From NCBI RefSeq assembly GCF_003970795.1, contig NZ_RWKW01000002.1:164558-228557 (forward strand): a stretch of 64,000 bases of DNA, given 5' to 3'. Numbering within the stretch: the first letter of the stretch is position 1; each line of letters begins with the position of its first letter. The notes under the pieces were generated by a model, which was not told the DNA's origin, searched no databases, and saw only the letters and a list, made by a program, of their open reading frames with translations. Both the position numbers and the translations under genes were made by a program. Below, piece by piece: positions 27,107 to 36,523 of the stretch. Origin of the DNA: Aquibium carbonis (GTDB taxonomy: Bacteria > Pseudomonadota > Alphaproteobacteria > Rhizobiales > Rhizobiaceae).

Positions 27107-27838
27107 ATGCCGAAGGCCGCCAAGCCGAAAATCCTCGTCGTTCTGCATCAGGAGCTCTCGAGCCCCGGCCGCGTCGGCCACATGCTGCTCGAAGGCGGCT
27201 TCGACCTCGACATCCGCCGCCCGCCCCTGGGCGACCCTCTTCCCGAAACGCTGTCGCATCATGCCGGAGCGGTGGTCTTTGGCGGCCCCATGAGCGCCAA
27301 CGATGCCGACGAGTTCGTGAGGCGCGAAACGGACTGGCTGTCGGTGCCGCTGAAGGAGGACAAGCCGTTCCTCGGCATCTGTCTCGGCGCGCAGATGCTC
27401 GTCAACCATCTCGGCGGCAAGGTCGAAAGCCACCAGGACGGTCTGGTCGAGATCGGCTGGTATCCGATCGAGCCGACCGAAGCCGGCCGCGAACTCGTTC
27501 ACTGGCCGGAGATGGTGTACCAGTTCCACCGCGAAGGCTTTTCGCTGCCATCCGGCGCCACACTCCTGGCGAAGGCCGACGCCTATCCCAATCAGGCCTT
27601 CCGCTATGGCGCCAATGCCTGGGGTATCCAGTTCCATGCGGAACTGACCCGCGCCATGATGCAGCGCTGGGTGGTGCGCGGCGCGCATCGCTTCGTCCTG
27701 CCGGGCGCCCAGCAGGGCCGCGACCACCTCGGCGGCCGCTTCATCTGGGACATGCACCTGAAGCGCTGGCTGGGCGACTTCCTCGACCTGGTCTTCCACA
27801 GCCCGAACCGCCATCCGGACGAGAAACGCCGCGCCTGA
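27107..27838 (+). CDS. Class I glutamine amidotransferase domain protein
   Basis: 243-residue free-standing GATase1 domain, related to GMP-synthase-type amidotransferases. The nucleophile elbow is GICLGAQM with Cys92; the catalytic His-x-Glu is in IQFHAEL near residue 175. The start at 27107 gives a clean first strand (KILVVLHQE). Family members include glutamine hydrolysing enzymes and gamma-glutamyl hydrolases; no acceptor partner is encoded next to it, so the substrate is unknown. Confidence 0.88.
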   Translation: MPKAAKPKILVVLHQELSSPGRVGHMLLEGGFDLDIRRPPLGDPLPETLSHHAGAVVFGGPMSANDADEFVRRETDWLSVPLKEDKPFLGICLGAQMLVNHLGGKVESHQDGLVEIGWYPIEPTEAGRELVHWPEMVYQFHREGFSLPSGATLLAKADAYPNQAFRYGANAWGIQFHAELTRAMMQRWVVRGAHRFVLPGAQQGRDHLGGRFIWDMHLKRWLGDFLDLVFHSPNRHPDEKRRA

Positions 27839-27872
27839 CGAGCACCGTCGGGACGGATGTCGGGCAGCCGGT

Positions 27873-29114
27873 TCAGGTACGCCCGTCGAGGCGGCGCGCC
27901 TTGCGCAGCGCCGGGAACAGCCAGGCCCACAGGCCGGCGATGCCGATCGCGCCGATGCCGCCGAACACCACGGCCGGCACGGTTCCTACGAAGGCGGCCA
28001 TGGTTCCGGCCCGGAATTCGCCCAGTTCGTTGGAGGCGCCGACGAACACCATGTTGACCGCATTCACCCGTCCGCGCACCCGGTCCGGCGTCCACAGCTG
28101 GATCAGCGTCTCGCGGATGTAGACGCTGACCATGTCGGTTGCGCCCAGCATCGCCAAGGCCAGGATCGACAGCCAGGGGATGGTCGACACGCCGAACACG
28201 ATGGTGAAGGCGCCGAACATCGCGACGAAGAACAGCATGACGATGCCGGCATGGTCGCGGATCGGATGGCCGGTCAGCCAGATCGCCACGCCGATCGCGC
28301 CGATGCCCGGCGCCGCGCGCAGCAAGCCCAAGCCCCAGGGTCCGAGTTCGAGAATGTCGCGGGCGTAGACCGGCAGCAGGGCGACCGCGCCGGACAACAG
28401 CACGGCGAACAAATCGAGCGAGATCGCGCCGAGCACCACCTTCTCGCTCCAGATGTAGCGGAACCCGGCAAACAGCGTTTCCAGCGAAGGCTTCTCGGTC
28501 TCCGTCTTCTGCGCCGGCTTCGGGATGGAGAAGATCAGCACGGCGGCCACGCTCATGAGAACGGCGGCGGTACCGTAGGCGGCCTCCGGAGAAAGGCCGT
28601 AGATCAGCCCGCCCGCCACGGGACCGACGATGGTCGCGGTCTGCCAGGCCGACGAGTTCCAGGCGACCGCATTGGCGAAGTCCTTCGGCGGAACGAGATT
28701 GGCCACCAGCGACGCTGCCGCCGGGCCGAAGAACGCGCGCGCCACGCCGAACACGGCGAGCGTCGAAAAGATCACCGTGGTGGACACGAAGCCGCCGATG
28801 CACATGACGAACAACGCAATGGCGCAGGCGGTTTCCAAGACCACCGACATGCCCATCACCAGGCGGCGGCCGAAGCGGTCGGCAATGGCTCCCGTGACGA
28901 GCACCAGGAGAAGCGCCGGGGCGAACTGGATCAGGCCAACCAGGCCGAGGTCGAACGGGTCGCGCGTCAGGTCGTAGACCTGCCAGCCGACGGCCACCGA
29001 AACGATCTGCGTGGTGAAGGTCGTCAGGAAGCGCGCCAGCCAGTAGCGCAGGAAAGGTCCATGGCGAAACGCGGCGTAGCGCTCGATGGTCGTCGACGTT
29101 TCGGATGGGATCAT
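27873..29114 (-). CDS. MFS transporter, EntS-like
   Basis: 413-residue major-facilitator protein with about twelve membrane helices. The loop 2-3 motif (GAIADRFGRRLVMGMSVV) and its counterpart, together with the fold start FLRYWLARFLTTFTTQIVSVAVGWQVYDLT, place it in the EntS/DHA3 drug- or siderophore-exporter group. No siderophore biosynthesis gene is nearby, so the substrate is open. It faces the amidotransferase gene tail to tail and lies downstream of the rplS terminator. Confidence 0.9.
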   Translation of the reverse strand: MIPSETSTTIERYAAFRHGPFLRYWLARFLTTFTTQIVSVAVGWQVYDLTRDPFDLGLVGLIQFAPALLLVLVTGAIADRFGRRLVMGMSVVLETACAIALFVMCIGGFVSTTVIFSTLAVFGVARAFFGPAAASLVANLVPPKDFANAVAWNSSAWQTATIVGPVAGGLIYGLSPEAAYGTAAVLMSVAAVLIFSIPKPAQKTETEKPSLETLFAGFRYIWSEKVVLGAISLDLFAVLLSGAVALLPVYARDILELGPWGLGLLRAAPGIGAIGVAIWLTGHPIRDHAGIVMLFFVAMFGAFTIVFGVSTIPWLSILALAMLGATDMVSVYIRETLIQLWTPDRVRGRVNAVNMVFVGASNELGEFRAGTMAAFVGTVPAVVFGGIGAIGIAGLWAWLFPALRKARRLDGRT

Positions 29115-29275
29115 GGGATCGTCAGCAATGCCAGTTGCCGCGGAGCGCGGCAGGGGCGGCTCCGGTCATTGGCTATTCGTCTAGCCGATGGGCTGACGGA
29201 AAGCGCGCCTTATTTCGATCTGGCCCAATAGTGGCCTCGACCGTCGCAAGCCATGCCGTGGACGCCCGTGGCATG

Positions 29276-29300
29276 AAAAAGGCGGCCGAAGCCGCCTTTT
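29276..29300 (-). terminator. Intrinsic terminator of rplS
   Basis: Read on the minus strand, GGCGGC-TTCG-GCCGCC forms a tight stem with a UUCG loop, extended by A-T pairs and followed by five T residues. It begins 26 bases after the rplS stop, upstream of the MFS gene. Confidence 0.9.
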
Positions 29301-29326
29301 CCCGATCCAGTGAAATCAAGCCGGTC

Positions 29327-29809
29327 CTACTTCGCGGCCTCGGCGGCAGCGGCCTTCTCGGCGGCCTGAGCCTCGGCCTTCGCGGCGGCGGCGGCGGCCT
29401 TCTCGGCCAGCATGGCCTCGCGCTCGCTGTCGTTCAGCTTGCGGGCGCGCACGCTCGTGTTCTCGACGATGCGGGCCGACTTGCCGCGACGATCGCGCAG
29501 GTAATAGAGCTTGGCGCGGCGGACCTTGCCGCGACGCACGATCTCGACGGCCTCGACCAGCGGCGAATAGACCGGGAACACGCGCTCGACGCCCTCGCCG
29601 TAGGAGATCTTGCGGACGGTGAAGTTCTCCTGGAAGCCCGAGCCGGCGCGGGCGATGCACACGCCCTCATAGGCCTGCAGACGGGTGCGGGTGCCTTCGG
29701 TGACGCGCACCTGCACGCGAACCGTGTCGCCGGGCTGGAATTCGGGGAGCTTGCGCTTTTCTTCGATCTTCGCGGCCTGTTCGGCCTCGAGCTGACGGAT
29801 GATGTCCAT
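29327..29809 (-). CDS. rplS: 50S ribosomal protein L19
   Basis: Large-subunit protein at the 30S-50S interface. The core (residues 1-120) is highly conserved: [24 protein letters not shown], then [32 protein letters not shown] and the basic [23 protein letters not shown]. The C-terminal 40 residues are an Ala/Lys/Glu-rich helical extension typical of rhizobial L19. The ATG at 29809 has AGAGG upstream; the longer open frame is not coding. It has its own long leader and terminator. Confidence 0.97.
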   Translation of the reverse strand: MDIIRQLEAEQAAKIEEKRKLPEFQPGDTVRVQVRVTEGTRTRLQAYEGVCIARAGSGFQENFTVRKISYGEGVERVFPVYSPLVEAVEIVRRGKVRRAKLYYLRDRRGKSARIVENTSVRARKLNDSEREAMLAEKAAAAAAKAEAQAAEKAAAAEAAK

Positions 29810-30176
29810 CGTCTCAAACCTCTTCTTGCTTCGACAGCCAGAGCGCCCTGCGCTCGCCTCGCGGTTCTGGACCGCTCGGTTATGCCTTCCGGAGAAGGCA
29901 GGGGCGAATTCACCGTACATTGTTGACGGGTCCGGCTCGATGAACGTCCGGTTCGGGCGGGCACATACACGCTTCCGCACCGTTTGTCACGCCTTCGCGG
30001 GCGAATTTCGCGCGGGCCCGGGCGATCCGGACGCCGCAGACTAGCTCGCAGGCGGTCGCGAAATTCCGAAAACGATGGCTCGGCGGCGACCGCACCGCCT
30101 CTGGACCATTGCACAGGACCGGTAATCTTCCTAGACCGGCTGAAATTTCGCCCGCCTCGCTTGACCGGACACCCCG
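29810..30176 (-). other. 367-base gene-free leader between rplS and the TSUP gene
   Basis: No convincing ORF is seen on either strand. It holds the leader of rplS and the start region of the divergent TSUP gene. Two hairpins are visible: GAGCGC-CCT-GCGCTC at 29841-29855, 32 bases before rplS, and TGCCTTC-CGGA-GAAGGCA at about 29884-29901. Either could serve in control of ribosomal protein synthesis; I do not recognise a known leader family. Confidence 0.45.
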
Positions 30177-30932
30177 TTGACACTCCTCCTCGCCTGCCTG
30201 CTCTTCCTTTCCGGCTTCGCGTCCGGCGCCATCAACGCGGTGGCCGGCGGCGGCACCTTCATCACATTCGGCGCGCTGACACTGGCGGGCATTCCGCCGA
30301 TCTCGGCCAACGCCACCTCCTCGATCGCCCAGTTCCCCGGCTACGTCACCTCCACGCTCGCCTACTGGAGCGACATCCGCCACATGTGGCGCGGCGCGCT
30401 GGCGCTCTGCGCCGTTTCGGCGGCAGGCGCGCTGGTCGGCGCGGTCATCCTGCTCGCGCTCGACAATCCGTCCTTCAAGGCGATGGTGCCCTGGCTTTTG
30501 ATCGCCGCCACCGCGCTGTTTGCCGCCGGCCCCTGGCTGAAGCCCAAGCCGCGCGCGCCGGGCGAGGAGGCGAAGGTCGGCTCGCTGCCTGGCCGGATCG
30601 TGCAGTTCTGCACCGCCATCTATGGCGGCTTCTTCGGCGCCGGCATGGGCGTCATGATGCTGGCAACGCTCGGCCTGACCGAGAGCGGCGACTATCATCG
30701 CCTGAATGCCCTGAAGAACATGCTGGCGATCGTCATCGCCGCCGTCGCCATCGTCGTCTTCGTCTCGGGCGGCGTGGTGGCGTGGCTCGAGGTGGCCTTC
30801 ATGGTCCCGGGCGTCGCGCTCGGCGGCTATGCCGGGGTCTGGGCGGCCAAACGCGTGCCACAGGCGATCGTCCGCGCCCTCGTCATCGCCATCGGCCTGT
30901 TTTTGGCCGGCTATTACTTCTGGGTGGGCTGA
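30177..30932 (+). CDS. TSUP-family membrane transporter (TauE/SafE)
   Basis: 251 residues, about seven to eight membrane helices. The family repeat is seen twice: [22 protein letters not shown] with [21 protein letters not shown] in the first half, and [20 protein letters not shown] with [11 protein letters not shown] in the second. Members export sulfite, sulfoacetate or other sulfur compounds, but the substrate here is not evident. The start codon appears to be TTG at 30177, with no strong ribosome site. Its 3' end overlaps the trmD end by 19 bases, tail to tail. Confidence 0.9.
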   Translation: MTLLLACLLFLSGFASGAINAVAGGGTFITFGALTLAGIPPISANATSSIAQFPGYVTSTLAYWSDIRHMWRGALALCAVSAAGALVGAVILLALDNPSFKAMVPWLLIAATALFAAGPWLKPKPRAPGEEAKVGSLPGRIVQFCTAIYGGFFGAGMGVMMLATLGLTESGDYHRLNALKNMLAIVIAAVAIVVFVSGGVVAWLEVAFMVPGVALGGYAGVWAAKRVPQAIVRALVIAIGLFLAGYYFWVG

Positions 30933-31615
30933 GCAGAAATCAGCAGATCCGGCCGCCGCTCGGCCGTCAGCCGCTCCGCCTCGGCGCGCCGCCAGGCCGC
31001 GATCCGGGCATGGTTGCCCGACATCAGCACCTCGGGGATGGCGCGGCCTTCCCATTCGGGCGGACGGGTGTAGTGCGGATGCTCGAGCAGCCCGTTCTCG
31101 AAGCTCTCCTCGCCGCCCGAGGCCTCGTTGCCCATGACGCCGGGCAGGAGCCGCACCACCGCGTCGAGCAGCACCAGCGCCGCCGGTTCGCCGCCCGACA
31201 GGATGTAGTCGCCGATCGACACCTCTTCGAGCCCGCGCGCCTCGATCACGCGCTGGTCGACGCCCTCGAAGCGCCCGCAGACGATCACAGCACCCGGGCC
31301 GGCGGCGAGCGCGCGCACCTTGGCCTGCGTCAGCGGCTTGCCGCGCGGGCTCATCAAAAGGCGCGGCCGCCTGTCGCCTTCCGGCGTCGCATGATCGATC
31401 GCCGCAGCGAGAACGTCGGCGCGCAGCACCATGCCCGCCCCGCCGCCGGCAGGCGTATCGTCCACGGCCCGATGCCGGCCGAGCCCGAACTCGCGGATCT
31501 GCACCGTGTCGAGCGTCCAGTCGCCGCGCTCCAGCGCGCGGCCGGCGAGCGAAAGCCCGAGCGCGCCCGGAAACATTTCCGGATAGAGCGTCAGGACCGT
31601 GGCGCGAAAATTCAC
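30914..31615 (-). CDS. trmD: tRNA (guanine37-N1)-methyltransferase
   Basis: SPOUT enzyme that methylates G37 next to the anticodon, preventing frameshifts. The trefoil-knot motifs are complete: [38 protein letters not shown] and [31 protein letters not shown]. It starts with GTG overlapping the rimM stop (GTGA). The 3' end overlaps the TSUP gene, so rplS, normally the next gene of this operon, is separated from it. Confidence 0.96.
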   Translation of the reverse strand: MNFRATVLTLYPEMFPGALGLSLAGRALERGDWTLDTVQIREFGLGRHRAVDDTPAGGGAGMVLRADVLAAAIDHATPEGDRRPRLLMSPRGKPLTQAKVRALAAGPGAVIVCGRFEGVDQRVIEARGLEEVSIGDYILSGGEPAALVLLDAVVRLLPGVMGNEASGGEESFENGLLEHPHYTRPPEWEGRAIPEVLMSGNHARIAAWRRAEAERLTAERRPDLLISAQPTQK

Positions 31616-32217
31616 CGCTTGCCTCCGGACGGCTTCGGCCCGCGCGGGCGATCGGACCCGTGCGGCGGCCGGCCGTCCTGCGGCGCATCGTCGTCCTCGT
31701 CCTCCACCAGCCCGGCCCCCACCCGGTCGACGGTCATCGTGCCGGCCGCGATGTCGATCGCCGGCACGGCGGCCTTGGTGAAGGGCACCAGCACCGAGCG
31801 CGCGCCGGTGAGCGCCACCTCGACGATGTCGCCGCCGCCATAGTCGTGCATGGTCTTGACGGTGCCGAGCCGCACGCCTTGCTCGTCGATCACCGCGAGA
31901 CCCACGAGGTCGGCATGATAGAACTCCTCCTCGTCGGCGACCGGCGGCAGCGCGGAGCGGTCGACGAAGAGTTCGGTGCCGGCCAGCGCCTCGGCCGCGT
32001 TTCGGTCCTTGATGCCCTTGAAGCGGACGACGACCACCTCCTTCTGCGGCCTGAGGCCGAGCACCTCGAACACGCGCCCGTCGGCGGAAGTGAGCGGACC
32101 GTAATCGCCGAGCGCCTGGGGATCGCCGGTGAAGGACTTGACCCGCACCTCGCCCTTGATGCCATGCGCGGCGCCGATCACCGCCATCAGGACCGGATGT
32201 TCAAGCTTCGTCGTCAC
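31612..32217 (-). CDS. rimM: Ribosome maturation factor RimM
   Basis: 16S rRNA processing factor needed for assembly of the 30S head, binding S19. The N-terminal RimM barrel starts [22 protein letters not shown]; the second, PRC-barrel domain has [14 protein letters not shown] and [19 protein letters not shown] Pro/Gly/Asp-rich tail of about 35 residues follows. A GTG start at 32217 is chosen because conservation begins there. It is coupled to trmD. rpsP and ffh, which usually precede it, are replaced here by divergent xerC. Confidence 0.94.
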   Translation of the reverse strand: MTTKLEHPVLMAVIGAAHGIKGEVRVKSFTGDPQALGDYGPLTSADGRVFEVLGLRPQKEVVVVRFKGIKDRNAAEALAGTELFVDRSALPPVADEEEFYHADLVGLAVIDEQGVRLGTVKTMHDYGGGDIVEVALTGARSVLVPFTKAAVPAIDIAAGTMTVDRVGAGLVEDEDDDAPQDGRPPHGSDRPRGPKPSGGKR

Positions 32218-32362
32218 GTTCGCCAGTCCCGTTTCGATGGGAACGGGGCGGGAGGCCCCGTATTTCCCTGCTCTTGCGGCATTGCCGGCAGCAATGCAAT
32301 TCCCGCATTCACCAAGCGCTAAGGCCGGAGCGCGATGATGCGGCTCAAAACCTGGAGCGTCC

Positions 32363-33298
32363 ATGCAGGAATTTCTCGTCGCCGCGAAGCCAGACCTGAT
32401 GGAGGCCCGCAACGGCTGGCTCGGCATGCTGGCGCGCGAACGGCGGCTGGCCGCCCTGACCATCGAAGCCTATGAGCGCGACACCCGGCAGTTCTTCCAG
32501 TTCCTGACCGGTCATTGCGGCGGAGCGCCCGGCCTGAAGGACGTTGCCGCGCTGCGGCCGGCCGACCTTCGCGCCTTTCTCGCCTACCGCCGCAAGGAGG
32601 GCGTCGGCGCCCGGACGGTCAGCCGAGGGCTCGCCGCCATCCGCTCCTTCCTGCGCCATCTGGAGCGCAAGGGCCTTGCCAACGCGGCGGGCGCCGCCGC
32701 CCTGCGCTCGCCGAAGCTGCCCAAGTCGCTGCCGCGTCCGCTGGCGGCCGGCGACGCGTTGCGGGTGGTTTCGGCTGGCGAACAGCTCGCCGAGGAGCCC
32801 TGGATCGCCGCGCGCAACGCCGCCGTGCTGACGCTGCTCTACGGCTCCGGCTTGCGCATTTCCGAGGCGCTCGACCTGACGGCTGGCCAGTTCGATCGTG
32901 GCGAAGGCGCCATTCGCGTCACCGGCAAGGGCGGCAAGACACGGCTCGTCCCGGTTCTCCCGGTCGGGCTGAGGGCGGTCGCCGAGTATCGTCGCCTCTG
33001 CCCATGGCACTTGCCGGCCGACGGCCCGCTGTTTCGCGGCGTGCGCGGCGGCCCGCTCGATCCCTCGATCGTCCAGCGCGAGATGCGCAGGCTGCGCTCG
33101 GCGCTCAACTTGCCCGACAGCGCCACGCCGCACGCGCTACGCCACTCCTTCGCCACGCATCTGCTGGCGCGGGGCGGGGACCTGCGCACCATCCAGGAAC
33201 TGCTCGGCCATGCCAGCCTGTCGACCACGCAGGTCTACACCGGCGTCGACACCAGCCGGCTGCTCGACATCTACGACAGCGCCCATCCGCGCGCCTGA
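32363..33298 (+). CDS. xerC: Tyrosine recombinase XerC
   Basis: 311-residue site-specific recombinase resolving chromosome dimers at dif together with XerD and FtsK. The N-terminal SAM-like domain (about 15-105) is followed by the catalytic domain with all residues: Arg in GSGLRISEAL, Lys in GKGGKTRLVP, His-x-x-Arg in HALRHSFATHLLARGG, His in LLGHASLSTTQVYT and the nucleophile Tyr in that motif. XerC rather than XerD is chosen from overall resemblance to rhizobial XerC; the paralogue is not in the window. It is not a phage integrase: no attachment site or phage gene is near. Confidence 0.88.
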   Translation: MQEFLVAAKPDLMEARNGWLGMLARERRLAALTIEAYERDTRQFFQFLTGHCGGAPGLKDVAALRPADLRAFLAYRRKEGVGARTVSRGLAAIRSFLRHLERKGLANAAGAAALRSPKLPKSLPRPLAAGDALRVVSAGEQLAEEPWIAARNAAVLTLLYGSGLRISEALDLTAGQFDRGEGAIRVTGKGGKTRLVPVLPVGLRAVAEYRRLCPWHLPADGPLFRGVRGGPLDPSIVQREMRRLRSALNLPDSATPHALRHSFATHLLARGGDLRTIQELLGHASLSTTQVYTGVDTSRLLDIYDSAHPRA

Positions 33299-33367
33299 GC
33301 ACAGATGCCCTCGAATTGCCGGATCGGCTTAACGGTTTCGCCGTCTTCTTGCGCTACGCCTGCGATC

Positions 33368-34426
33368 ATGAACCGACCGCCGTTCTCCTTCGACGTCGCT
33401 GCCCGCCTGGCCCTGCGCCTGCTCGCCGCCGCCAACGTGCTGCTGGCGCTGGGCTTGCTTGCAACGTTGCTGCTGATCTCGCAGGCGAGAGCGGAGGTCG
33501 CGGCCTGCACCGGCACGGACCTGCTGGCACAGATCGAGGCAGAGGATCCCGACACGTTCGCAAGGCTCCGGGCAGAGGCATCGGCCGTGTCCAATGGTTC
33601 GAACCTGCTCTGGAAGGTGGAGAAGCCCGGCGTCGAGCCGTCCTGGCTGTTCGGCACCATGCACCTGACCGATCCGCGTGTGACCGACCTGCCCGACGCC
33701 GCCCGCAGCGCCTACCACGGCGCCCGGACCGTGGTCATCGAAACCACCGACATTCTCGACCAGGCGAAGATGATGGCCGCGATGGTCGAGCGTCCGGACC
33801 TGATGATGTACACCGACGGGACGACCCTCACCTCGTCGCTGCCGGCAGACAAGGTGCGCATCATCGAGGACGCCTTGGCGGCGCGGGGCGTTCCACCGGC
33901 GAGCGTCAGCAAGATGAAGCCGTGGATGCTGGCGGCTGCGCTCGCGATCCCGGCCTGCGAGACCGCCCGCCAGGCCGCCGGCCTGCGGATCCTCGACGTG
34001 AAGCTCGCGCAGGACGCGAGGACCGATGGAAAGCCCGTCGAGGGCCTGGAAACCATGATCGGCCAGCTCGAAGCGATGGCGTCGCTGCCGCTCGAGTTTC
34101 ACATTGACGGGCTCATTGCCACGCTCGATCTCGGCGACCGCATGGCCGACATTTTCGAAACCATGGTCATCCTCTACCACCGGGAGGAGATCGGCATGAT
34201 CTGGCCGCTGTTTCGGGCCGTGCTGCCGGAGGAAGACGCTTCCGGCTACGAGGCCTTCGAGACGGTGATGATCGACACCCGAAACGAAACCATGCGCAGG
34301 AACGCCATGCCGTTCCTCGACGCGGGCGGCGCCTTCATCGCCGTTGGCGCCCTGCATCTGCCGGGCGAGCGCGGGCTCGTGGCAATGCTGCGCGCCTCGG
34401 GCTACGCCGTTTCGCCCATGCGTTGA
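33368..34426 (+). CDS. TraB/GumN-family protein
   Basis: 352 residues with an N-terminal hydrophobic segment (LALRLLAAANVLLALGLLATLLLISQARA) that serves as signal peptide or anchor. The family landmarks are GTMHLTDPRV near the start of the mature part and AVGALHLPGERGLV near the end; both carry a conserved His of the putative metalloprotease site of this Tiki-like superfamily. No substrate is known for bacterial GumN proteins. The ATG at 33368 lies 69 bases after xerC. Confidence 0.85.
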   Translation: MNRPPFSFDVAARLALRLLAAANVLLALGLLATLLLISQARAEVAACTGTDLLAQIEAEDPDTFARLRAEASAVSNGSNLLWKVEKPGVEPSWLFGTMHLTDPRVTDLPDAARSAYHGARTVVIETTDILDQAKMMAAMVERPDLMMYTDGTTLTSSLPADKVRIIEDALAARGVPPASVSKMKPWMLAAALAIPACETARQAAGLRILDVKLAQDARTDGKPVEGLETMIGQLEAMASLPLEFHIDGLIATLDLGDRMADIFETMVILYHREEIGMIWPLFRAVLPEEDASGYEAFETVMIDTRNETMRRNAMPFLDAGGAFIAVGALHLPGERGLVAMLRASGYAVSPMR

Positions 34427-34545
34427 ACGCATTCCTCTGCTGCCATCCGCTCACGTCCCTCCGCCACCCTGTCGCGCTTCGTGATGCAACCTGACGGGGC
34501 CGCCTCCGTTGTGGTTGCGAAACGTAATTCGAAGGAGGATTTGCA

Positions 34546-35007
34546 ATGGCCTATCCCGACAACCGTGACCCGCGCAACGCTCGCGATCCCCGCGATCCGA
34601 ATGCCCCAGACCGCCTGGTCGATCCCATCGTCCCCGGTGCGATCGTTCGGGATTACGATGAACCGCTGACCCAGGACGATCCTGCGCTTCGCAATGATCC
34701 GGCCTATGTTCAGCCGCGCGACTATCCGCGCGCATCGTCGGCACCGCGCGGTCTGGCCGGCGCGACTCTCGCCGTCGCAATCGTACTTCTCGCCGTCATC
34801 GCTTTCAGCTTCATGGGCGGCGCGGACACCAACGAGACGGCCGGCGTTACGCCCGAGGTGACACAGCCGATGGGGACCGACAACACGCCGACCGCTTCGA
34901 TCCCGGCCGAACAGCCGGCTCCGGCCAACGAGCCGGCAGCGGCAGACGAGACCTTGCCGCCCATCCAGCCGGCCGATCCGGCGCAGCCGATCCAGCCGGC
35001 GCAGTAA
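34546..35007 (+). CDS. Small Pro-rich single-pass membrane protein, unknown
   Basis: 153 residues. A charged N-terminal part rich in Asp, Arg, Pro and Asn (repeated NRDPRNARDPRDPNAP pattern) precedes one membrane helix (GLAGATLAVAIVLLAVIAFSFM, about 70-91). An acidic Ala/Pro/Gln-rich tail, likely periplasmic, follows. A very strong ribosome site (AAGGAGGA) supports the start. I do not recognise a family. It ends at a bidirectional terminator and stands alone between the TraB-like gene and lpd. Confidence 0.8.
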   Translation: MAYPDNRDPRNARDPRDPNAPDRLVDPIVPGAIVRDYDEPLTQDDPALRNDPAYVQPRDYPRASSAPRGLAGATLAVAIVLLAVIAFSFMGGADTNETAGVTPEVTQPMGTDNTPTASIPAEQPAPANEPAAADETLPPIQPADPAQPIQPAQ

Positions 35008-35035
35008 ACGCGCCAACACCTGATCCGCAGGAATG

Positions 35036-35072
35036 AAGAAGGCCCCCCGCGCATGGCGCAGGGGGCCTTCTT
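35036..35072. terminator. Bidirectional terminator between the small membrane protein and lpd
   Basis: AAGAAGGCCCCC and GGGGGCCTTCTT form a perfect 12-base-pair stem around a 13-base loop that can itself pair. A/T pairs at the base supply U tracts on both strands, fitting the convergent genes. Confidence 0.88.
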
Positions 35073-35092
35073 GGTCTTCAAAGACAATCGGA

Positions 35093-36499
35093 TCAGATGT
35101 GGATCGGCTTGAAGAAGGTCGCCAACGCGGCTTCCTTCACCGTTTCCGACATGGTCGGATGCGCGTGGCAGGTGCGGGCGAGATCCTCGGACGAGCCGCC
35201 GAACTCCATCAGCACCGCCGCCTCGTGGATCAGCTCGCCGGCGCCCTGGCCGATGATGTGCACGCCGAGCACCCGGTCGGTGGTCTTGTCGGCGAGGATC
35301 TTCACGAAGCCCTCCGTCTTCAGCACCGCGCGGGCGCGGCCATTGGCCGAGAACGGAAACTTGCCCGCCTTGTACTCGATGCCGGCCTTCTTCAGCTCCT
35401 CCTCGGTCTTGCCGACCGAGGCGATTTCCGGGCTGGTGTAGACCACGCCAGGAATGACGTCGTGGTTCACGTGCCCGGCTTGCCCGGCGAGGATCTCGGC
35501 CACTGCCACGCCCTCGTCCTCGGCCTTGTGCGCCAGCATCGGCCCGACGATCACGTCGCCGATGGCGTAGACGCCGTCGAGCGTCGTCTTGAAATGGCCG
35601 TCGGTCTTCACACGCCCGCGCTCGTCGAGCGCGATGCCGGCTTCCTCGCAACCGAGACCGGCAGTGAACGGTCTGCGTCCCGTGGCGACCAGCACCACGT
35701 CGGCCTCGACGGTCTGGGCCTCGCCGCCCTTCACCGGCTCGAAGGTCACGGTCGCGCCTTTCTTGCCCTTGACGACGCCTGTCACCTTGGCGCCGAGCTT
35801 GAATTCCATACCCTGCTTGCCGAGGATACGCTGGAACTGCTTGGCGACCTCGGCGTCCATGCCACCGAGGATGGTGTCGAGATATTCGACGACGGTGACC
35901 TTTGCGCCGAGCCGCGCCCAGACCGAGCCGAGTTCGAGGCCTATGACGCCACCGCCGACGACCACGAGATGTCCGGGCACCTTTTCGAGGACCAGGGCGC
36001 CGGTCGACGACACGATGACCTTCTCGTCCATCTCGAGGCTGACGCCGGGGATGCCGGCCACGTCCGAACCGGTGGCGATGACGATGTTCTTCGTCTCGAG
36101 CTCCGAAACGCTGCCGCCCTCGGCGGTCACGGCAACCTTGCCGGCGCCGAGGATGCGCCCCGTGCCCCGGATGCCGTCGATCTTGTTCTTCTTGAACAGG
36201 AAGTCGAGGCCCTTGGTGTTCTGGTCCACGGTGTTCTGCTTGTGCGCCATCATCTTCGGCAGGTCGAGCTTGGGCTTGCCGGTCGTGAAGCCGAGATCGT
36301 CGAAGCCATGGCTGGCCTCCGCGAACATTTCCGTCGCATGCAGCAGGGCTTTCGAGGGGATGCAGCCGACGTTCACGCAGGTTCCGCCGAAGGTCGACCG
36401 CTTCTCCACCACCGCCGTCTTCAGGCCGAGCTGCGCGGCCTTGATGGCGCAGACATAGCCGCCCGGCCCGCCTCCGATGACAACCACGTCATAAGCCAT
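35093..36499 (-). CDS. lpd: Dihydrolipoamide dehydrogenase (E3)
   Basis: FAD enzyme that reoxidises lipoamide in 2-oxo-acid dehydrogenase complexes. The FAD motif [19 protein letters not shown], the redox disulfide [13 protein letters not shown] and the NAD motif [19 protein letters not shown] are present. The C-terminal [13 protein letters not shown] carries the active-site His-Glu pair. 468 residues is normal. The residue pattern resembles the 2-oxoglutarate dehydrogenase-linked E3 of rhizobia. It is last in a minus-strand run after a short-chain dehydrogenase; sucAB would be expected to the right but is not in the window. Confidence 0.96.
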   Translation of the reverse strand: MAYDVVVIGGGPGGYVCAIKAAQLGLKTAVVEKRSTFGGTCVNVGCIPSKALLHATEMFAEASHGFDDLGFTTGKPKLDLPKMMAHKQNTVDQNTKGLDFLFKKNKIDGIRGTGRILGAGKVAVTAEGGSVSELETKNIVIATGSDVAGIPGVSLEMDEKVIVSSTGALVLEKVPGHLVVVGGGVIGLELGSVWARLGAKVTVVEYLDTILGGMDAEVAKQFQRILGKQGMEFKLGAKVTGVVKGKKGATVTFEPVKGGEAQTVEADVVLVATGRRPFTAGLGCEEAGIALDERGRVKTDGHFKTTLDGVYAIGDVIVGPMLAHKAEDEGVAVAEILAGQAGHVNHDVIPGVVYTSPEIASVGKTEEELKKAGIEYKAGKFPFSANGRARAVLKTEGFVKILADKTTDRVLGVHIIGQGAGELIHEAAVLMEFGGSSEDLARTCHAHPTMSETVKEAALATFFKPIHI

Positions 36500-36523
36500 G
36501 TAAAAACCCTTTCGTTCGAGCGT

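Noticed and set aside
32363..33298. Tyrosine recombinase as a sign of an integrated element
   Set aside because: The protein has the XerC pattern, and neighbours are core genes; no att repeats, tRNA or phage genes are present.
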